Positions 1 through 8,239 of a stretch of 64,000 nucleotides of DNA are shown here, piece after piece. The stretch lies in the NCBI GenBank assembly GCA_031270605.1, contig JAISXG010000005.1:1-64000 (forward strand). The letters run 5' to 3'. Made by a program: the position numbers and the translations under genes. Origin of the DNA: Oscillospiraceae bacterium. GTDB lineage: Bacteria; Bacillota; Clostridia; Oscillospirales; Acutalibacteraceae. Under the pieces are notes generated by a model. That model searched no databases, had not been told where the DNA came from, and saw only the letters and a list, made by a program, of their open reading frames with translations. The stretch's first letter is position 1, and each line of letters begins with the position of its first letter.

Positions 1-1175
1 TCTACACCGAGGAAGGCAACTGGGACCTGGTGGGCAACAACACCCCCACCTTCTTCATCCGCGACGTGCATAACTTCTCAGACCTCAACCGCGCAGTCAA
101 GCGCGACCCCCGCACGGGCCGCCGTTCATCCCAGAACAACTGGGATTTCTGGACGCTGCTGCCCGAGTGCTTCCACCAGATCACCGTCGTTATGAGCGAC
201 CGCGGCATCCCCGCCTCTTTCCGCAATATGCACTTCTTCGGCGAGCACACCTTCTCGTTCTATAATGAAAAGAACGAGCGCGTGTGGTGCAAATTCCACT
301 TTAAGACCCAGCAGGGCATTAAAAACTTCTCAAACGAAGAGGCCGGAAGGATCAACGGGCTTGATCGCGAATTCCACGGCAAAGACCTGTTTGACGCGAT
401 TGAAAAGGGCGACTTCCCCCGTTGGACAATGTATGTGCAGATCATGACCGAGGAGCAGGCGAAGAACCATTATGAAAATCCCTTCGATATCACAAAAATC
501 TGGCGGCACAAGGAATTCCCGCTGATTGAGGTCGGTGTTCTGGAGCTCAACCGCAACCCCGAAAACTATTTTGCGGAGGTGGAGCAGTCCGCCTTCACGC
601 CCGCCCATGTGGTGCCCGGTATCGGCTTCTCGCCCGACCGCTTTCTGCAGGGCCGCCTGTTTGCCTACGGCGACGCGCAGCGTTACCGTCTGGGCGTGAA
701 CCACAACCAGATTCCCGTAAATCAGGCAAAAGTGCCGGTGCACGACTACCACCGCGACGGCCAGATGCGCGTGGACGGCAACTTTGGCGGTGCGCCCGCT
801 TATTCCCCGAACAGCGCGGGATTTTGGACGGCGCAGCCCGAAGTCGCCGAGCCGCCCCTTGACATCGAGGGCGCGATGTGGCGTTATGACCCGAAAGACG
901 ACCCGACGGACGACTGCTTCCGCGCGGGCGGCGACCTCTGGCGCGTGCTCGAGGAAGACAAAAAGCAGATCCTTATTGACAACACCGCGGGGGACATGGC
1001 GCCGGTGACGAAAAACATTAAATACCGCCACGCCACGCACGCCTATCTTGCCGATGCGGAATACGGCGAGCGGCTCACAGAAGCCCTTGATCTTTCTTTA
1101 GACAAGGTGAAAGAGCTGTCAAAATTCAGCCACCGGGGCTTGGCCGAGGCGACGTTAGACCCTGCAATGGAATAA
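1..1175 (+). CDS. katA: Catalase (heme, clade-type monofunctional), 5' end outside window
   Basis: Dismutates hydrogen peroxide to water and oxygen in the cytoplasm. The reading frame is already open at base 3 and reads [15 protein letters not shown], the canonical catalase stretch that carries the distal-pocket Asn; the catalytic His lies upstream of the window. The proximal heme-ligand motif [14 protein letters not shown] is present, with the ligand Tyr. The C-terminus is complete (about 390 residues are visible of a usual 480-500). The stop is 18 bp before the PerR-like gene, so the two probably form a peroxide-response unit. A GTG at base 30 is internal, not a start. Identification is secure; the symbol is by family. 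Confidence 0.95.
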   Translation, partial: YTEEGNWDLVGNNTPTFFIRDVHNFSDLNRAVKRDPRTGRRSSQNNWDFWTLLPECFHQITVVMSDRGIPASFRNMHFFGEHTFSFYNEKNERVWCKFHFKTQQGIKNFSNEEAGRINGLDREFHGKDLFDAIEKGDFPRWTMYVQIMTEEQAKNHYENPFDITKIWRHKEFPLIEVGVLELNRNPENYFAEVEQSAFTPAHVVPGIGFSPDRFLQGRLFAYGDAQRYRLGVNHNQIPVNQAKVPVHDYHRDGQMRVDGNFGGAPAYSPNSAGFWTAQPEVAEPPLDIEGAMWRYDPKDDPTDDCFRAGGDLWRVLEEDKKQILIDNTAGDMAPVTKNIKYRHATHAYLADAEYGERLTEALDLSLDKVKELSKFSHRGLAEATLDPAME

Positions 1176-1193
1176 AAAACGGGGGCGAGCCGT

Positions 1194-1592
1194 ATGAAAC
1201 AGCGGCGCAACACGAAGCAAAGGAAAACGGTTTTGGACACGGTGATAACGCGCAAAGACCACCCGAGCGCCGAGCAGGTGTATGAGGAAGTGCGCAGGGA
1301 AAACCCGAGCATCAGCCGCGGGACCGTCTACCGAAACCTGCATCTTCTGGTGGATGAAAACGAGGTGCGGCAGGTCAAAATCCCCGGGGTGGACCGGTAT
1401 GACTGGCGCCGTGAGCCGCACTATCATGTGCTGTGCACCGTTTGCGGCAGGGTCACGGACGTGCCGGTCGCTTACCGCGCGGAGCTGGACCGCTCGCTCG
1501 CGGAGCAGACGGGATATGAAATTGTGGGGCACCGCACGGTGTTTGAGGGCGTTTGCCCGGACTGCCGTAACAAAAAAGAAGACTCTGAATAA
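1194..1592 (+). CDS. perR: Fur-family regulator, PerR-type
   Basis: A 132-residue Fur-superfamily repressor. The winged-helix recognition segment is near residues 40-50 (SRGTVYRNLHLL), and two CxxC pairs (CTVCG, CPDCR) form the structural zinc site. The regulatory-site pattern favours PerR over Fur: an HYH pair, an upstream Asp in RYDW, and an Asp in VTDVP where Fur commonly has Glu. Position 18 bp after catalase supports peroxide sensing by metal-catalysed His oxidation, the mechanism known for PerR. It probably represses the catalase-perR unit, but the promoter lies outside the window. It ends just before a strong terminator. Confidence 0.85.
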   Translation: MKQRRNTKQRKTVLDTVITRKDHPSAEQVYEEVRRENPSISRGTVYRNLHLLVDENEVRQVKIPGVDRYDWRREPHYHVLCTVCGRVTDVPVAYRAELDRSLAEQTGYEIVGHRTVFEGVCPDCRNKKEDSE

Positions 1593-1594
1593 TA

Positions 1595-1641
1595 AAAAAA
1601 ACCTTGCAGGGCGGAATTTTACCGCCTTGCAAGGTTTTTTA
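1595..1641 (+). terminator. Rho-independent terminator after perR
   Basis: A 15-bp stem (AACCTTGCAGGGCGG pairing with CCGCCTTGCAAGGTT, one G-U pair) with a 7-nt loop, followed by TTTTTTATTG. It starts a few bases after the perR stop codon and closes the catalase-perR unit. Confidence 0.9.
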
Positions 1642-1865
1642 TTGTGTTACAAAGCAGTACCCATATTTTTTAATATGTTTATACTAACTCCCGATTAAAA
1701 AACCTCTAAGAAATTAAGCAAAAGCTTTGATTTGTGCGGTTTTGCGCAAATTTTTTAGTAAGGTTTTTATGAGGGATTAGTATTACGCACTGAAAACAAA
1801 CAGAATACCCCTCAAACGAAACGATTGTCTGGCTATTTTTGCTTTTGCAAAAAACGGAGCCTGAT

Positions 1866-2015
1866 TTATTGTTTTTTTGTTAAAATAATCTTGTTGTCGT
1901 CCACGATCATTTCAAGCAGGGAGCCGTTTTTTATCTCTAAGATGTCCCGCAGCTCTTTGGGGATGGAGATTCTTCCGAGCCTGTCTATTTTTCTGATAAA
2001 GCCTGTTGCGTTCAT
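1866..2015 (-). CDS. AbrB/SpoVT-like swapped-hairpin DNA-binding protein, 49 aa
   Basis: A very short gene. The protein begins MNATGFIRKIDRLGRISIPK and continues with ELRDILEI and a D-D-N-K-I-I-L ending. This is the classic AbrB/SpoVT-AbrB fold: R-x-x-D-x-L-G-R-I-x-I-P-K, then a helix starting at E-L-R. Family members are transition-state or antitoxin-type DNA-binding proteins that act as dimers or tetramers. The start is supported by an AGGGGGT ribosome-binding site 5 bases upstream of ATG. It is divergent from the XRE gene at 2216. It lacks a C-terminal oligomerisation domain, so it is a minimal AbrB-domain protein. Targets are unknown. Confidence 0.85.
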   Translation of the reverse strand: MNATGFIRKIDRLGRISIPKELRDILEIKNGSLLEMIVDDNKIILTKKQ

Positions 2016-2146
2016 GCTTACCCCCTGATTTATATCGTTTTAAAATACTTTTTTATTATAAGAAGTAAAAGTAAAAAAGTCAAGAGAAATTCGTGTTTTC
2101 TACGATATTTTATATGTTAAAATGTCATTCTTGTTTTTTGTTTGCC

Positions 2147-2162
2147 ACTGTATAATAACAGT
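2147..2162 (+). promoter_or_regulatory. Promoter -10 with overlapping near-palindrome, XRE gene
   Basis: A TATAAT hexamer at 2151-2156 lies inside the near-palindrome ACTGTATAATAACAGT. A repressor bound here would block the -10. Autoregulation by the downstream XRE protein is the simplest reading. The -35 (TTCTTG, 17-bp spacing) is weak. Confidence 0.45.
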
Positions 2163-2215
2163 ATAAATACGAATAATATCGCTCTTAGGTATAGTTTTGG
2201 TGAGGGGAGTCGCTT

Positions 2216-2545
2216 ATGGACATGGTTGTTTTTGGCGAAAGGCTAAAATATTATCGTAAAAGAGCCGGCCTTACACAAGAGGAGTTTTCGGAGAAAATTG
2301 GCAAGTCTCCACATCACCTTTCGGAAATTGAAAGAGGGCTATCCCTGCCGAGCTTGCCTATATTTTATAACATTTGCAAAATTCTGGATGTGCCTGCGGA
2401 TTGCTTCTTTATGAAAGATGACCGCCTGTTTGCGGAGTTTGCCACATTCCGCGCCGCCGGAATCCTTGAACAGTATAACAGTGAGGATTTGAGAAAAGTA
2501 TTCGACATCATTCATGCAATGCGGGAAATATTTACAGCGGATTAG
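2216..2545 (+). CDS. XRE/Cro-C1-type transcriptional regulator, 109 aa
   Basis: The N-terminal helix-turn-helix (residues about 6-62) has the XRE pattern RLKYYRKRAGLTQEEFSEKIG, a recognition helix around S-P-H-H-L-S-E-I-E-R-G, and LDVPADCFF at the end of the domain. The remaining 45 residues are a short helical tail ending in a conserved-looking DLRKVFDIIHAMREIF segment, typical of small clostridial phage-like or housekeeping XRE regulators. A GAGGGGAG ribosome-binding site lies 7 bases upstream of ATG. It is monocistronic: promoter and near-palindrome upstream, terminator downstream. Target genes cannot be deduced. Confidence 0.85.
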   Translation: MDMVVFGERLKYYRKRAGLTQEEFSEKIGKSPHHLSEIERGLSLPSLPIFYNICKILDVPADCFFMKDDRLFAEFATFRAAGILEQYNSEDLRKVFDIIHAMREIFTAD

Positions 2546-2592
2546 GGCGTGTTTGCAATCCCGCCGCCGCGAAAAAAGACGTAAGAACAAAA

Positions 2593-2630
2593 GCCTTGCC
2601 GAACGGGAGCCGTTCGGCAAGGCCTTTTTG
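2593..2630 (+). terminator. Bidirectional terminator between XRE gene and NifX-like gene
   Basis: A perfect 14-bp stem (GCCTTGCCGAACGG / CCGTTCGGCAAGGC) with a 3-nt loop, then CTTTTTG. A-rich sequence on the other flank lets it serve the convergent minus-strand operon as well. Confidence 0.85.
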
Positions 2631-2647
2631 TTCTTCAGGCACAATTG

Positions 2648-3052
2648 TTATTCGCCGTGATGGTGGCCGCAGCCTTGCTCCCCGCAAATACCCTCATGAC
2701 GCGCGTGTTGATGGTCGCCGTGATGGGTGCAGGCAACCTCGGGGTTATATTGAAGCGTTCCCTGCAGCAGGGCCGCGACGGCTTCATCTGTGTCGCCGCT
2801 CACACCGCCATAAAATTTGATGTTTGTCTCTGTCAGCGCGCGCTTTGCGCCGTCGCCAATGCCGCCGCAAATCAAGGTGTCAACCTGAATTTTTTTGAGG
2901 ATGTCCGCGAGCGCGCCGTGCCCGCTGCCGTTTGTGTTGATGGTGGTCGCCGTGACCACCTGATTGTTTTCCACATCATAAACCTTGAAACGCTTGGTTT
3001 GACCATAGTGCTGAAACACGTTGCCATTGTCATAAGTTACTGCGATTCTCAT
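2648..3052 (-). CDS. NifX/NafY-type dinitrogenase iron-molybdenum cofactor family protein
   Basis: A 134-residue protein of the NifB/NifX/NafY domain family, small carriers of Fe-S or Fe-Mo cluster precursors. The hallmarks are MRIAVTYDNGNVFQHYGQ at the start, ICGGIGDGAKRAL in the middle and FYGGVSGDTDEAV near residue 85. The last 25 residues form a His/Cys-rich tail (HHGDHQHARHEG, CGEQGCGHHH) likely to bind metal. No nif structural genes are visible, so a general Fe-S or metal-cluster role is likelier than nitrogen fixation. It is third in the operon after DUF134 and Mrp, a recurrent grouping in anaerobes. Confidence 0.85.
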   Translation of the reverse strand: MRIAVTYDNGNVFQHYGQTKRFKVYDVENNQVVTATTINTNGSGHGALADILKKIQVDTLICGGIGDGAKRALTETNIKFYGGVSGDTDEAVAALLQGTLQYNPEVACTHHGDHQHARHEGICGEQGCGHHHGE

Positions 3053-3083
3053 ATTAACGCTCCTCTTTCTCTGCTTTTTCTAT

Positions 3084-3181
3084 GGTTGATTAATTTAGAA
3101 AACGGCCGGAAAACACTGCAAAAGTTTTGCCTATGTGGGGTTTCGCATGTGGAGAACGGCTCGTTTTCAAGTTGATTAACC
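3084..3181. repeat. Small inverted-repeat element, copy 1
   Basis: About 98 bp bounded by imperfect inverted ends (GGTTGATTAATTTAGAAAA and TTTTCAAGTTGATTAACC). The interior shares GCAAAAG..TTGC..ATGTGG..GTGGAG..CTCGTTTTCAA with the element at 23573-23664. It sits between the Mrp and NifX-like genes and ends one base before the Mrp stop codon. It codes for nothing and resembles a miniature inverted-repeat or REP-like sequence. Confidence 0.5.
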
Positions 3182-4003
3182 TTATATCACCTGCATCATA
3201 TCATCAAGCCAATTTCCCTCAAACAGCTCCATCATACCGCCGTCACACGCCGCGGCCAGGCGCGGATCGACCGGCAGCCTGGCGAGGGTTTTGATTTGAT
3301 GCTTTTGGGCAATTTCATCGACACGGCTCTCGCCGAAAATTGTGAATTGTTTGCCGCAGTCCGGGCAGGTGACATAGCTCATGTTCTCAACAATCCCCAG
3401 CACGGGAATCTGCATCATTTTTGCCATGTTCACGGCCTTTTCCACAATCATGCCCACCAGCTCCTGCGGTGAGGTCACAATGACAATGCCATCCACGGGA
3501 ATGGACTGAAATACCGTGAGAGGCACGTCCCCCGTGCCGGGCGGCATGTCAATGAACATGATGTCAACATCGCTCCAAATCACATCCGTCCAAAACTGCT
3601 TGACCGTGCCCGCAATGATGGGGCCTCGCCAGACGACAGGGTCGGTTTCGTGTTCAATCAACAGGTTCAGTGACATAACCGAAATGCCTGTTTTGGTCTT
3701 GACAGGGTAAAGCCCCAGCGTGTCACCCTTTGCTTTTTCATGCAGGCCGAACAGTTTCGGGATGGAGGGGCCGGTGATGTCTGCGTCCAAAACCGCGGTT
3801 TTGTTCCCGTTTCTTGCTGAAAGCACAGCCAGCAGGGAGGTCACAAGGGATTTGCCCACGCCACCTTTGCCGCTGACAACACCAATCACTTTTTTGATTT
3901 GGCTGAATTCGTGGGGTGACTCTAAAAAATCGGTTCTTTCCTGTTTTCTGTCTGCGCAGTCGCTCGCGCAGGACGAGCAGCTGCCTGAGCAGGTTTCGCT
4001 CAT
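3182..4003 (-). CDS. Mrp/NBP35-family P-loop ATPase (Fe-S cluster carrier)
   Basis: A 273-residue protein. The deviant Walker A GKGGVGKS near residue 45 marks the SIMIBI/MinD class, and the CPDCG motif around residue 215 is the bridging-cluster site of Mrp/ApbC/Nbp35 proteins, which bind and hand over [4Fe-4S] clusters. The N-terminus adds a Cys-rich segment (CSGSCSSCASDC) as in archaeal/clostridial and Nbp35-like members. Its ATG overlaps the stop of the DUF134 gene by 4 bp (ATGA), so translation is coupled. An AGGAGATG ribosome-binding site lies within the end of the upstream gene. Co-occurrence with NifX and DUF134 points to metal-cofactor assembly. Confidence 0.9.
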   Translation of the reverse strand: MSETCSGSCSSCASDCADRKQERTDFLESPHEFSQIKKVIGVVSGKGGVGKSLVTSLLAVLSARNGNKTAVLDADITGPSIPKLFGLHEKAKGDTLGLYPVKTKTGISVMSLNLLIEHETDPVVWRGPIIAGTVKQFWTDVIWSDVDIMFIDMPPGTGDVPLTVFQSIPVDGIVIVTSPQELVGMIVEKAVNMAKMMQIPVLGIVENMSYVTCPDCGKQFTIFGESRVDEIAQKHQIKTLARLPVDPRLAAACDGGMMELFEGNWLDDMMQVI

Positions 4004-4365
4004 GTTTCTTCATCTCCTGAACAACATCTTCTTTTGTGGCAGTGGCCGCAGGAACAACAAGGCTCTTCCCCTCCGGCGAGGATGTAGTTGCCCCCGCTGA
4101 TGGAAAGGGAAAACCCCTTCACAAGACACTCCGCCAGCTTCATGCGCGCGCTGTTATAGATGGATTGCGCGGTCGTGCGCGCAATTTCCATGCGCTTCGC
4201 GCATTCCTCCTGACTCAGCCCCTCAAGGTCAATCAAACGGATCGTTTCAAATTCTTCAACGCTCATGGTAAGAACCGGAGCAGCTTCTGTGTCACAATCC
4301 AGCGGGCCGAAGCGCTGGATGCCGGGCATGCAGCAAACACGCCGCCATTTTCTTGGTCTGGGAAT
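4000..4365 (-). CDS. DUF134 family HTH regulator, probable ATT start
   Basis: A sigma-70-region-4-like helix-turn-helix (FETIRLIDLEGLSQEECAKRM..RTTAQSIYNSAR) with a Cys/His tail (CCSCGHCHKRRCC), as in DUF134 proteins found beside Mrp/NifX genes. The family begins M-P-R-P-R-K-x-R-R-V-C. Here that exact stretch (PRPRKWRRVCC) is encoded upstream of the first ATG (4329), preceded by ATT at 4365 and then by an in-frame stop. No ATG, GTG or TTG exists between them. I therefore take ATT as the start; GGAAGG lies about 10 bases upstream. The alternative is a shorter protein from 4329 that loses a conserved Cys-containing segment. The gene is first in a three-gene operon. Confidence 0.8.
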   Translation of the reverse strand: MPRPRKWRRVCCMPGIQRFGPLDCDTEAAPVLTMSVEEFETIRLIDLEGLSQEECAKRMEIARTTAQSIYNSARMKLAECLVKGFSLSISGGNYILAGGEEPCCSCGHCHKRRCCSGDEET

Positions 4366-4389
4366 ACCACCACCGCCTTCCGGTTTTTA

Positions 4390-4447
4390 TTAATGGCATA
4401 TGCCATTAACTGTTTGCAAGTATAACATTGTTTTTGGCATATGTCAA
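4390..4447 (-). promoter_or_regulatory. Promoter with two palindromic operators for DUF134-mrp-nifX operon
   Basis: On the minus strand TTGACA (4447-4442), exactly 17 bp, then TATACT (4424-4419). A perfect 20-bp palindrome at 4390-4409 (TTAATGGCATATGCCATTAA) covers the start-site region. A related one-mismatch palindrome (TTGGCATATGTCAA, 4434-4447) overlaps the -35. Both share the core GGCATATG, so one dimeric regulator, plausibly the DUF134 protein itself, could close the promoter. Confidence 0.75.
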
Positions 4448-4494
4448 TAACTTTTTTTAAATGTTTTTTGTTTTGGCGGGTTCGCTTTCCGCGG

Positions 4495-4523
4495 TTGACT
4501 TTTATGATTTGAAATAGTAAGAT
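4495..4523 (+). promoter_or_regulatory. Sigma-A promoter for glycoside hydrolase gene
   Basis: TTGACT (4495-4500), 17 bp, TAAGAT (4518-4523). Transcription would start near 4530, giving a leader of about 75 nt to the ATG at 4607. It is divergent from the DUF134 promoter. Confidence 0.6.
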
Positions 4524-4606
4524 AATTCCAGCAATCCATAAAAAACAAAAAAGTACGCCACCCCATTCCAGGCAGAAAGCAAGCAAACGAAACAGGAGGT
4601 TTTTCA

Positions 4607-6814
4607 ATGATCCATTTTGAAAAAATCGGCGACAGCTCTGCTTCCCTCGGCAAGGAAAAGGATTTTCTCTACACAAGAAAGGGCGCGACTTTCCGCGCTT
4701 CGGCAGCCCCCGAACAGGCGGAGGTTTACACCGTCGGGCTGGAGTTTAAAGACACGGAGCCGAATTTCGCCTATGTTCAGGTGAACGGCCGGGCGGCGGC
4801 CGCCGTTGCGGGCTACACCTGCTGCAACACCGGCAAAACGCGTACGGGCGCTTTTGTGTATTCCCCCGCACCGGGTGAGAGGCTTGACGGCGAAATTACG
4901 CTCACGGTGTTCGGCATGCCCGACATCCAAAGCGTTTGGATGCGTGCGGGCAGGGATGAAACGCTCATCAGCGCGGCGAAGGCCAGCCGCGTCAAGCCGG
5001 GAGAGGTACGCTCACCCCTAACCCTGAAAAAACCGCTGCAGTTGATTTTGTCCATCGGCGCGGACGCGGCCGAAAACACCCCCGAGCACCTTGAGGCCGC
5101 GCTTGAAAATATGCGTGAACAGCTGCCCTATGCCAAAAGCATGGGCTTCGGCGGATTTGAAAGCTATGTGAAATGGAATTTTATCGAATACAACCAGGGC
5201 GTGTATGACTGGAGCTTCTATGACGCGCTGATTGCCCTTGCGGCCGAATTCGGCATGAAGTGGTTCCCGCTTATCATCGGCGGCTCGGCCTATGCCCTGC
5301 CCGAATGGTTCCGTGAGGAGGTGCCGGGCTTTCAGGGCTTTGTGTGCCTGGAGCACGGCGAGGAAAACAACGTGCCCACCGTTTTCAACGAGCATCAAAC
5401 GCCTTATATTATCGACTATCTGCACGCCTTCGGCAAACATTATGAGGGCAGCCCGAATGTGTATGGCGTGCGCCTCGGGCCCACGGGCAACTACGGCGAG
5501 AGCCAATACCCCGCCACGGGCAACTGGGGCTACAAGGGGCGGCGCGAGCACATGCACATCGGCTGGTGGGCAGGCGACGCGGACGCCCACCGCAAATTCT
5601 CGGCGTGGCTGCAAAACAAATATCAAACCGTTGAAGCCCTCTCAGCGGCATGGCGAGAAGAGATCCGCGCTTTTTCTGACATAAAAACATATTTGCCCTA
5701 TCAAACCTCTGTTTTGCGCAAGCGCAAGGATTTTGTGGATTGGTATATGGAAGAAATGACGGACTGGTGCAACCGCTGGGCGGTGTGGACGCGCGACGAG
5801 CTGCGTTCGCACGACATTTATCAGTCCTCAGGCGGCTGGGGCTTTTGCGAGGCGGGCACGGATTTCACAGACCAGACCGCGGGCATGGTTCCCGTGAACG
5901 GCGGCATCCGCGCCACGAATGAGGACGAAAGCTATGAGCTGAATTTCGCCATCACCAGAATGCTCTCGTCCGCCGCGCGCTTTTACGGCGTGCCCTTCGG
6001 CTCGGAGCCCGCGGGCTACGGCACGGCGCGGAGCGTTGTCAACCGCCTGTTCAACATCATTGTCAACAACGGCCAGCACCTGTTTTATTACGGCGGAAAC
6101 TTCCACTGCTGCGATGAGAGCGAGTTGTTCTGGGGCCGTCACGCGCAGCTTCTTGACGAGCGCGCGGAGCCAATCATTGACGTGGCGGTGCTCTACCCCG
6201 ACACTATGACAAAAATTGCCGATTCCTCCATTCGCTGGCTCGATGGCTCCGCGTTTTTCTCGCAGGTTTTTCCCCTGCGCAGAAAGCTTGACTATGATTT
6301 TTGCTCAGAGCGTATGATAGAAGACGGCGCGCTTGAGAAAAACGCCTATAAGGCCCTTGTGTTTCTTGGGCGCAGCCATGACGGAGACTATGTTGAGGAG
6401 TCCGTACTGAACAAAATAGACGGCTATGTGCGCGGGGGCGGCACGGTGATTTATCCGCTGCTGCGCTCAAACGCGAGAATGGGCCCGCAGACCGTTGAGG
6501 GGGATCAGACGGTGTTTACACGCTGGATGGCGGGCGACACGGGCGCGGGCAGGGTGATTTTCATCAACACAATGCGCGAACCGCTTGACCAGTTCATTGA
6601 CGACGCGGCCGACGCGCTCGCGGCGCTGCCGGGCTTCTCGCCTCTCACAAAAGACATGCTGCTCTCAAAAAAGCCGCGCGGGGTTTATATGAGCGCGCTC
6701 ACAACCGGCAAACTCGCGCTTTATAATGATTTGATGACACAGGCGCAAATCGAGCTGCCCGGCGGCGAAATTGTTACCATGAAGCCGGTTTCCATTCAAA
6801 TTATAGAAAGATAA
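4607..6814 (+). CDS. Clan GH-A glycoside hydrolase, GH42-like
   Basis: A 735-residue cytoplasmic protein with no signal peptide. An N-terminal beta domain (about 1-145) precedes a TIM barrel (about 150-500) that begins with a clan-A-like strand (KWNFIEYNQGVYDW) and a Trp-rich segment LPEWF. Candidate catalytic acids are Glu298 in GNYGESQYP and Glu467 in PFGSEPAG. A C-terminal alpha/beta part (about 520-680; VAVLYPDTMT, GGGTVIYPL) resembles the trimerisation domain of GH42 beta-galactosidases. The exact GH family and substrate are not certain. An AGGAGG ribosome-binding site lies 6-7 bases before ATG. The gene stands alone between its own promoter and terminator. Confidence 0.75.
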   Translation: MIHFEKIGDSSASLGKEKDFLYTRKGATFRASAAPEQAEVYTVGLEFKDTEPNFAYVQVNGRAAAAVAGYTCCNTGKTRTGAFVYSPAPGERLDGEITLTVFGMPDIQSVWMRAGRDETLISAAKASRVKPGEVRSPLTLKKPLQLILSIGADAAENTPEHLEAALENMREQLPYAKSMGFGGFESYVKWNFIEYNQGVYDWSFYDALIALAAEFGMKWFPLIIGGSAYALPEWFREEVPGFQGFVCLEHGEENNVPTVFNEHQTPYIIDYLHAFGKHYEGSPNVYGVRLGPTGNYGESQYPATGNWGYKGRREHMHIGWWAGDADAHRKFSAWLQNKYQTVEALSAAWREEIRAFSDIKTYLPYQTSVLRKRKDFVDWYMEEMTDWCNRWAVWTRDELRSHDIYQSSGGWGFCEAGTDFTDQTAGMVPVNGGIRATNEDESYELNFAITRMLSSAARFYGVPFGSEPAGYGTARSVVNRLFNIIVNNGQHLFYYGGNFHCCDESELFWGRHAQLLDERAEPIIDVAVLYPDTMTKIADSSIRWLDGSAFFSQVFPLRRKLDYDFCSERMIEDGALEKNAYKALVFLGRSHDGDYVEESVLNKIDGYVRGGGTVIYPLLRSNARMGPQTVEGDQTVFTRWMAGDTGAGRVIFINTMREPLDQFIDDAADALAALPGFSPLTKDMLLSKKPRGVYMSALTTGKLALYNDLMTQAQIELPGGEIVTMKPVSIQIIER

Positions 6815-6841
6815 CTGAAAACCGTCAGTTATTAAAACAAT

Positions 6842-6880
6842 AAAAGACGGTGGCTGGTTCTGTCAGCCACCGTCTTTTTA
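6842..6880 (+). terminator. Bidirectional terminator between glycoside hydrolase and amidohydrolase genes
   Basis: Stem AAAGACGGTGGCTG / CAGCCACCGTCTTT with a 7-nt loop, flanked by A-rich and T-rich tracts, so it can work in both directions for the two convergent genes. Confidence 0.85.
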
Positions 6881-6890
6881 TGATTCCCTT

Positions 6891-8135
6891 TTATTCCTTG
6901 AATCCATAAAATTCTCTCGGATTGTCATAGAGCATTTTGCGCCCGATTTCCAAGGCGCGGTCTAAGCTCATCGTTTTTTCCGCCACCTTTTTTGCCAGCA
7001 CCCGGGCGATGGTCTCCCGCGCCATGACGAGATGCCCGAACACCTTTTCAACCACATAATAATCCCCGCCGAAGCCGAAAATTTTGTTGTCCGGCAGCAT
7101 TTCGAGCATTTCATCCAGCGCGTCAAAGGCAAAACGCGGGCTGATCAAATACGTCCAGCACATGTTCATACGTACATTCGGCCAGACCTTGCCCAGCATG
7201 ATCGCCTCGCGCACATAAGGGTAACCCGCGTGATACAGGTCGATCTTCACATCCTGATTTTTTATAATAAAAGGCAGCAGGTTTGCGGGTGAAAGCTCGC
7301 GGTAGTCGTTCCAATACCCGGTGTGCACGCAGTTGACAAGGCCGCTGTCGTGCGCCATACTCAGGAGCGTTGTGAGCACAAACTCATTTAAAGGGTTCCT
7401 TCTGGGCAGGGTGAGCGATGGGTCGGCTTTCATTTGCGCGAGTGTGGCCGCAGCGTCCTCTTTCATTGCTCCGTCTATATAAAACGCCATAAACTTCATG
7501 CCCACAGCGCCTTTTTCCTTTGCGTTTGCCGTGAAGTTTTCACACGCGTCTAATACTTCATCAATGGAACCGACGGGCGTTTGACCGTCGCCAAACCGTT
7601 TGAGCACATCTTCATAAGTGCGAAGTTCGTCAAGCGCACGCACGGTTTGCAGAATCCTGCCGCCGTGGGTATCCTCAAGCGGGCCGTCGCAGTTGATGGA
7701 AGCAATGATTTTGCACGCGTCGCGCAGCACGCAGTCATAAAGCCCCGGTTGGTTCGCCGCCGTGATGCGCTCACTGACGGCATGCACATTTGCGGCGGTC
7801 AACTCACCCTCGCCATAAAACTTTTCCATGGTGATGTGCGCGGCGCGGCAATAGCTTGTGTGCTTCATCTGCCTGTAAAACGGCTCGAATGTGCGCCATT
7901 TCCAGTCAAGATCACCGGGCTGCCACAAAACTTTGCCCATGGTCTCTTTGTCCATTCCTCCGGTATACAAATCATGCTGGCAGTAATGGGAGAAGAGTGT
8001 GAACGCGTCGGGCTTTCGTGAAAGCCGGCTGCTCTCGGGCGGCAGGTGCTCGTGGCAGTCATAAATCGAAAGCGTTTCAAGATAAGACACGATTTCCTTC
8101 TCAAGATTGGTTAAAGATTCAAGATAAAACGGCAT
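6891..8135 (-). CDS. Amidohydrolase-superfamily TIM-barrel protein
   Basis: A 414-residue metal-dependent hydrolase-like protein. Visible ligand candidates in superfamily order are the HxH-type motif DCHEHL near residue 27, His in NCVHTGYW, His in DLYHAGYP and Asp in FGFGGDYYV, plus a Lys in GAVGMKFMAF. This layout is that of the amidohydrolase-2/uronate-isomerase-like group; the substrate is unknown. I chose the ATG at 8135 because AAGGAGGG sits 8 bases upstream; an upstream in-frame ATG at 8177 lacks such a site. Convergent to the glycoside hydrolase, it may act on sugar-derived acids, but that is a guess from context. Confidence 0.8.
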   Translation of the reverse strand: MPFYLESLTNLEKEIVSYLETLSIYDCHEHLPPESSRLSRKPDAFTLFSHYCQHDLYTGGMDKETMGKVLWQPGDLDWKWRTFEPFYRQMKHTSYCRAAHITMEKFYGEGELTAANVHAVSERITAANQPGLYDCVLRDACKIIASINCDGPLEDTHGGRILQTVRALDELRTYEDVLKRFGDGQTPVGSIDEVLDACENFTANAKEKGAVGMKFMAFYIDGAMKEDAAATLAQMKADPSLTLPRRNPLNEFVLTTLLSMAHDSGLVNCVHTGYWNDYRELSPANLLPFIIKNQDVKIDLYHAGYPYVREAIMLGKVWPNVRMNMCWTYLISPRFAFDALDEMLEMLPDNKIFGFGGDYYVVEKVFGHLVMARETIARVLAKKVAEKTMSLDRALEIGRKMLYDNPREFYGFKE

Positions 8136-8239
8136 TTGCCGAACCCTCCTTGCAATTAATACAGTAAAGTATAGCACACAAAAAACGCAAAAGCCATAAA
8201 AGCGGGGCTTTTGCGTTAAAAAGTTTCGCCGGCAGCGGG

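Noticed and set aside
330-1040. Long minus-strand open frame opposite catalase
   Set aside because: Catalase motifs on the plus strand are unmistakable; the opposite frame has no recognisable protein features.
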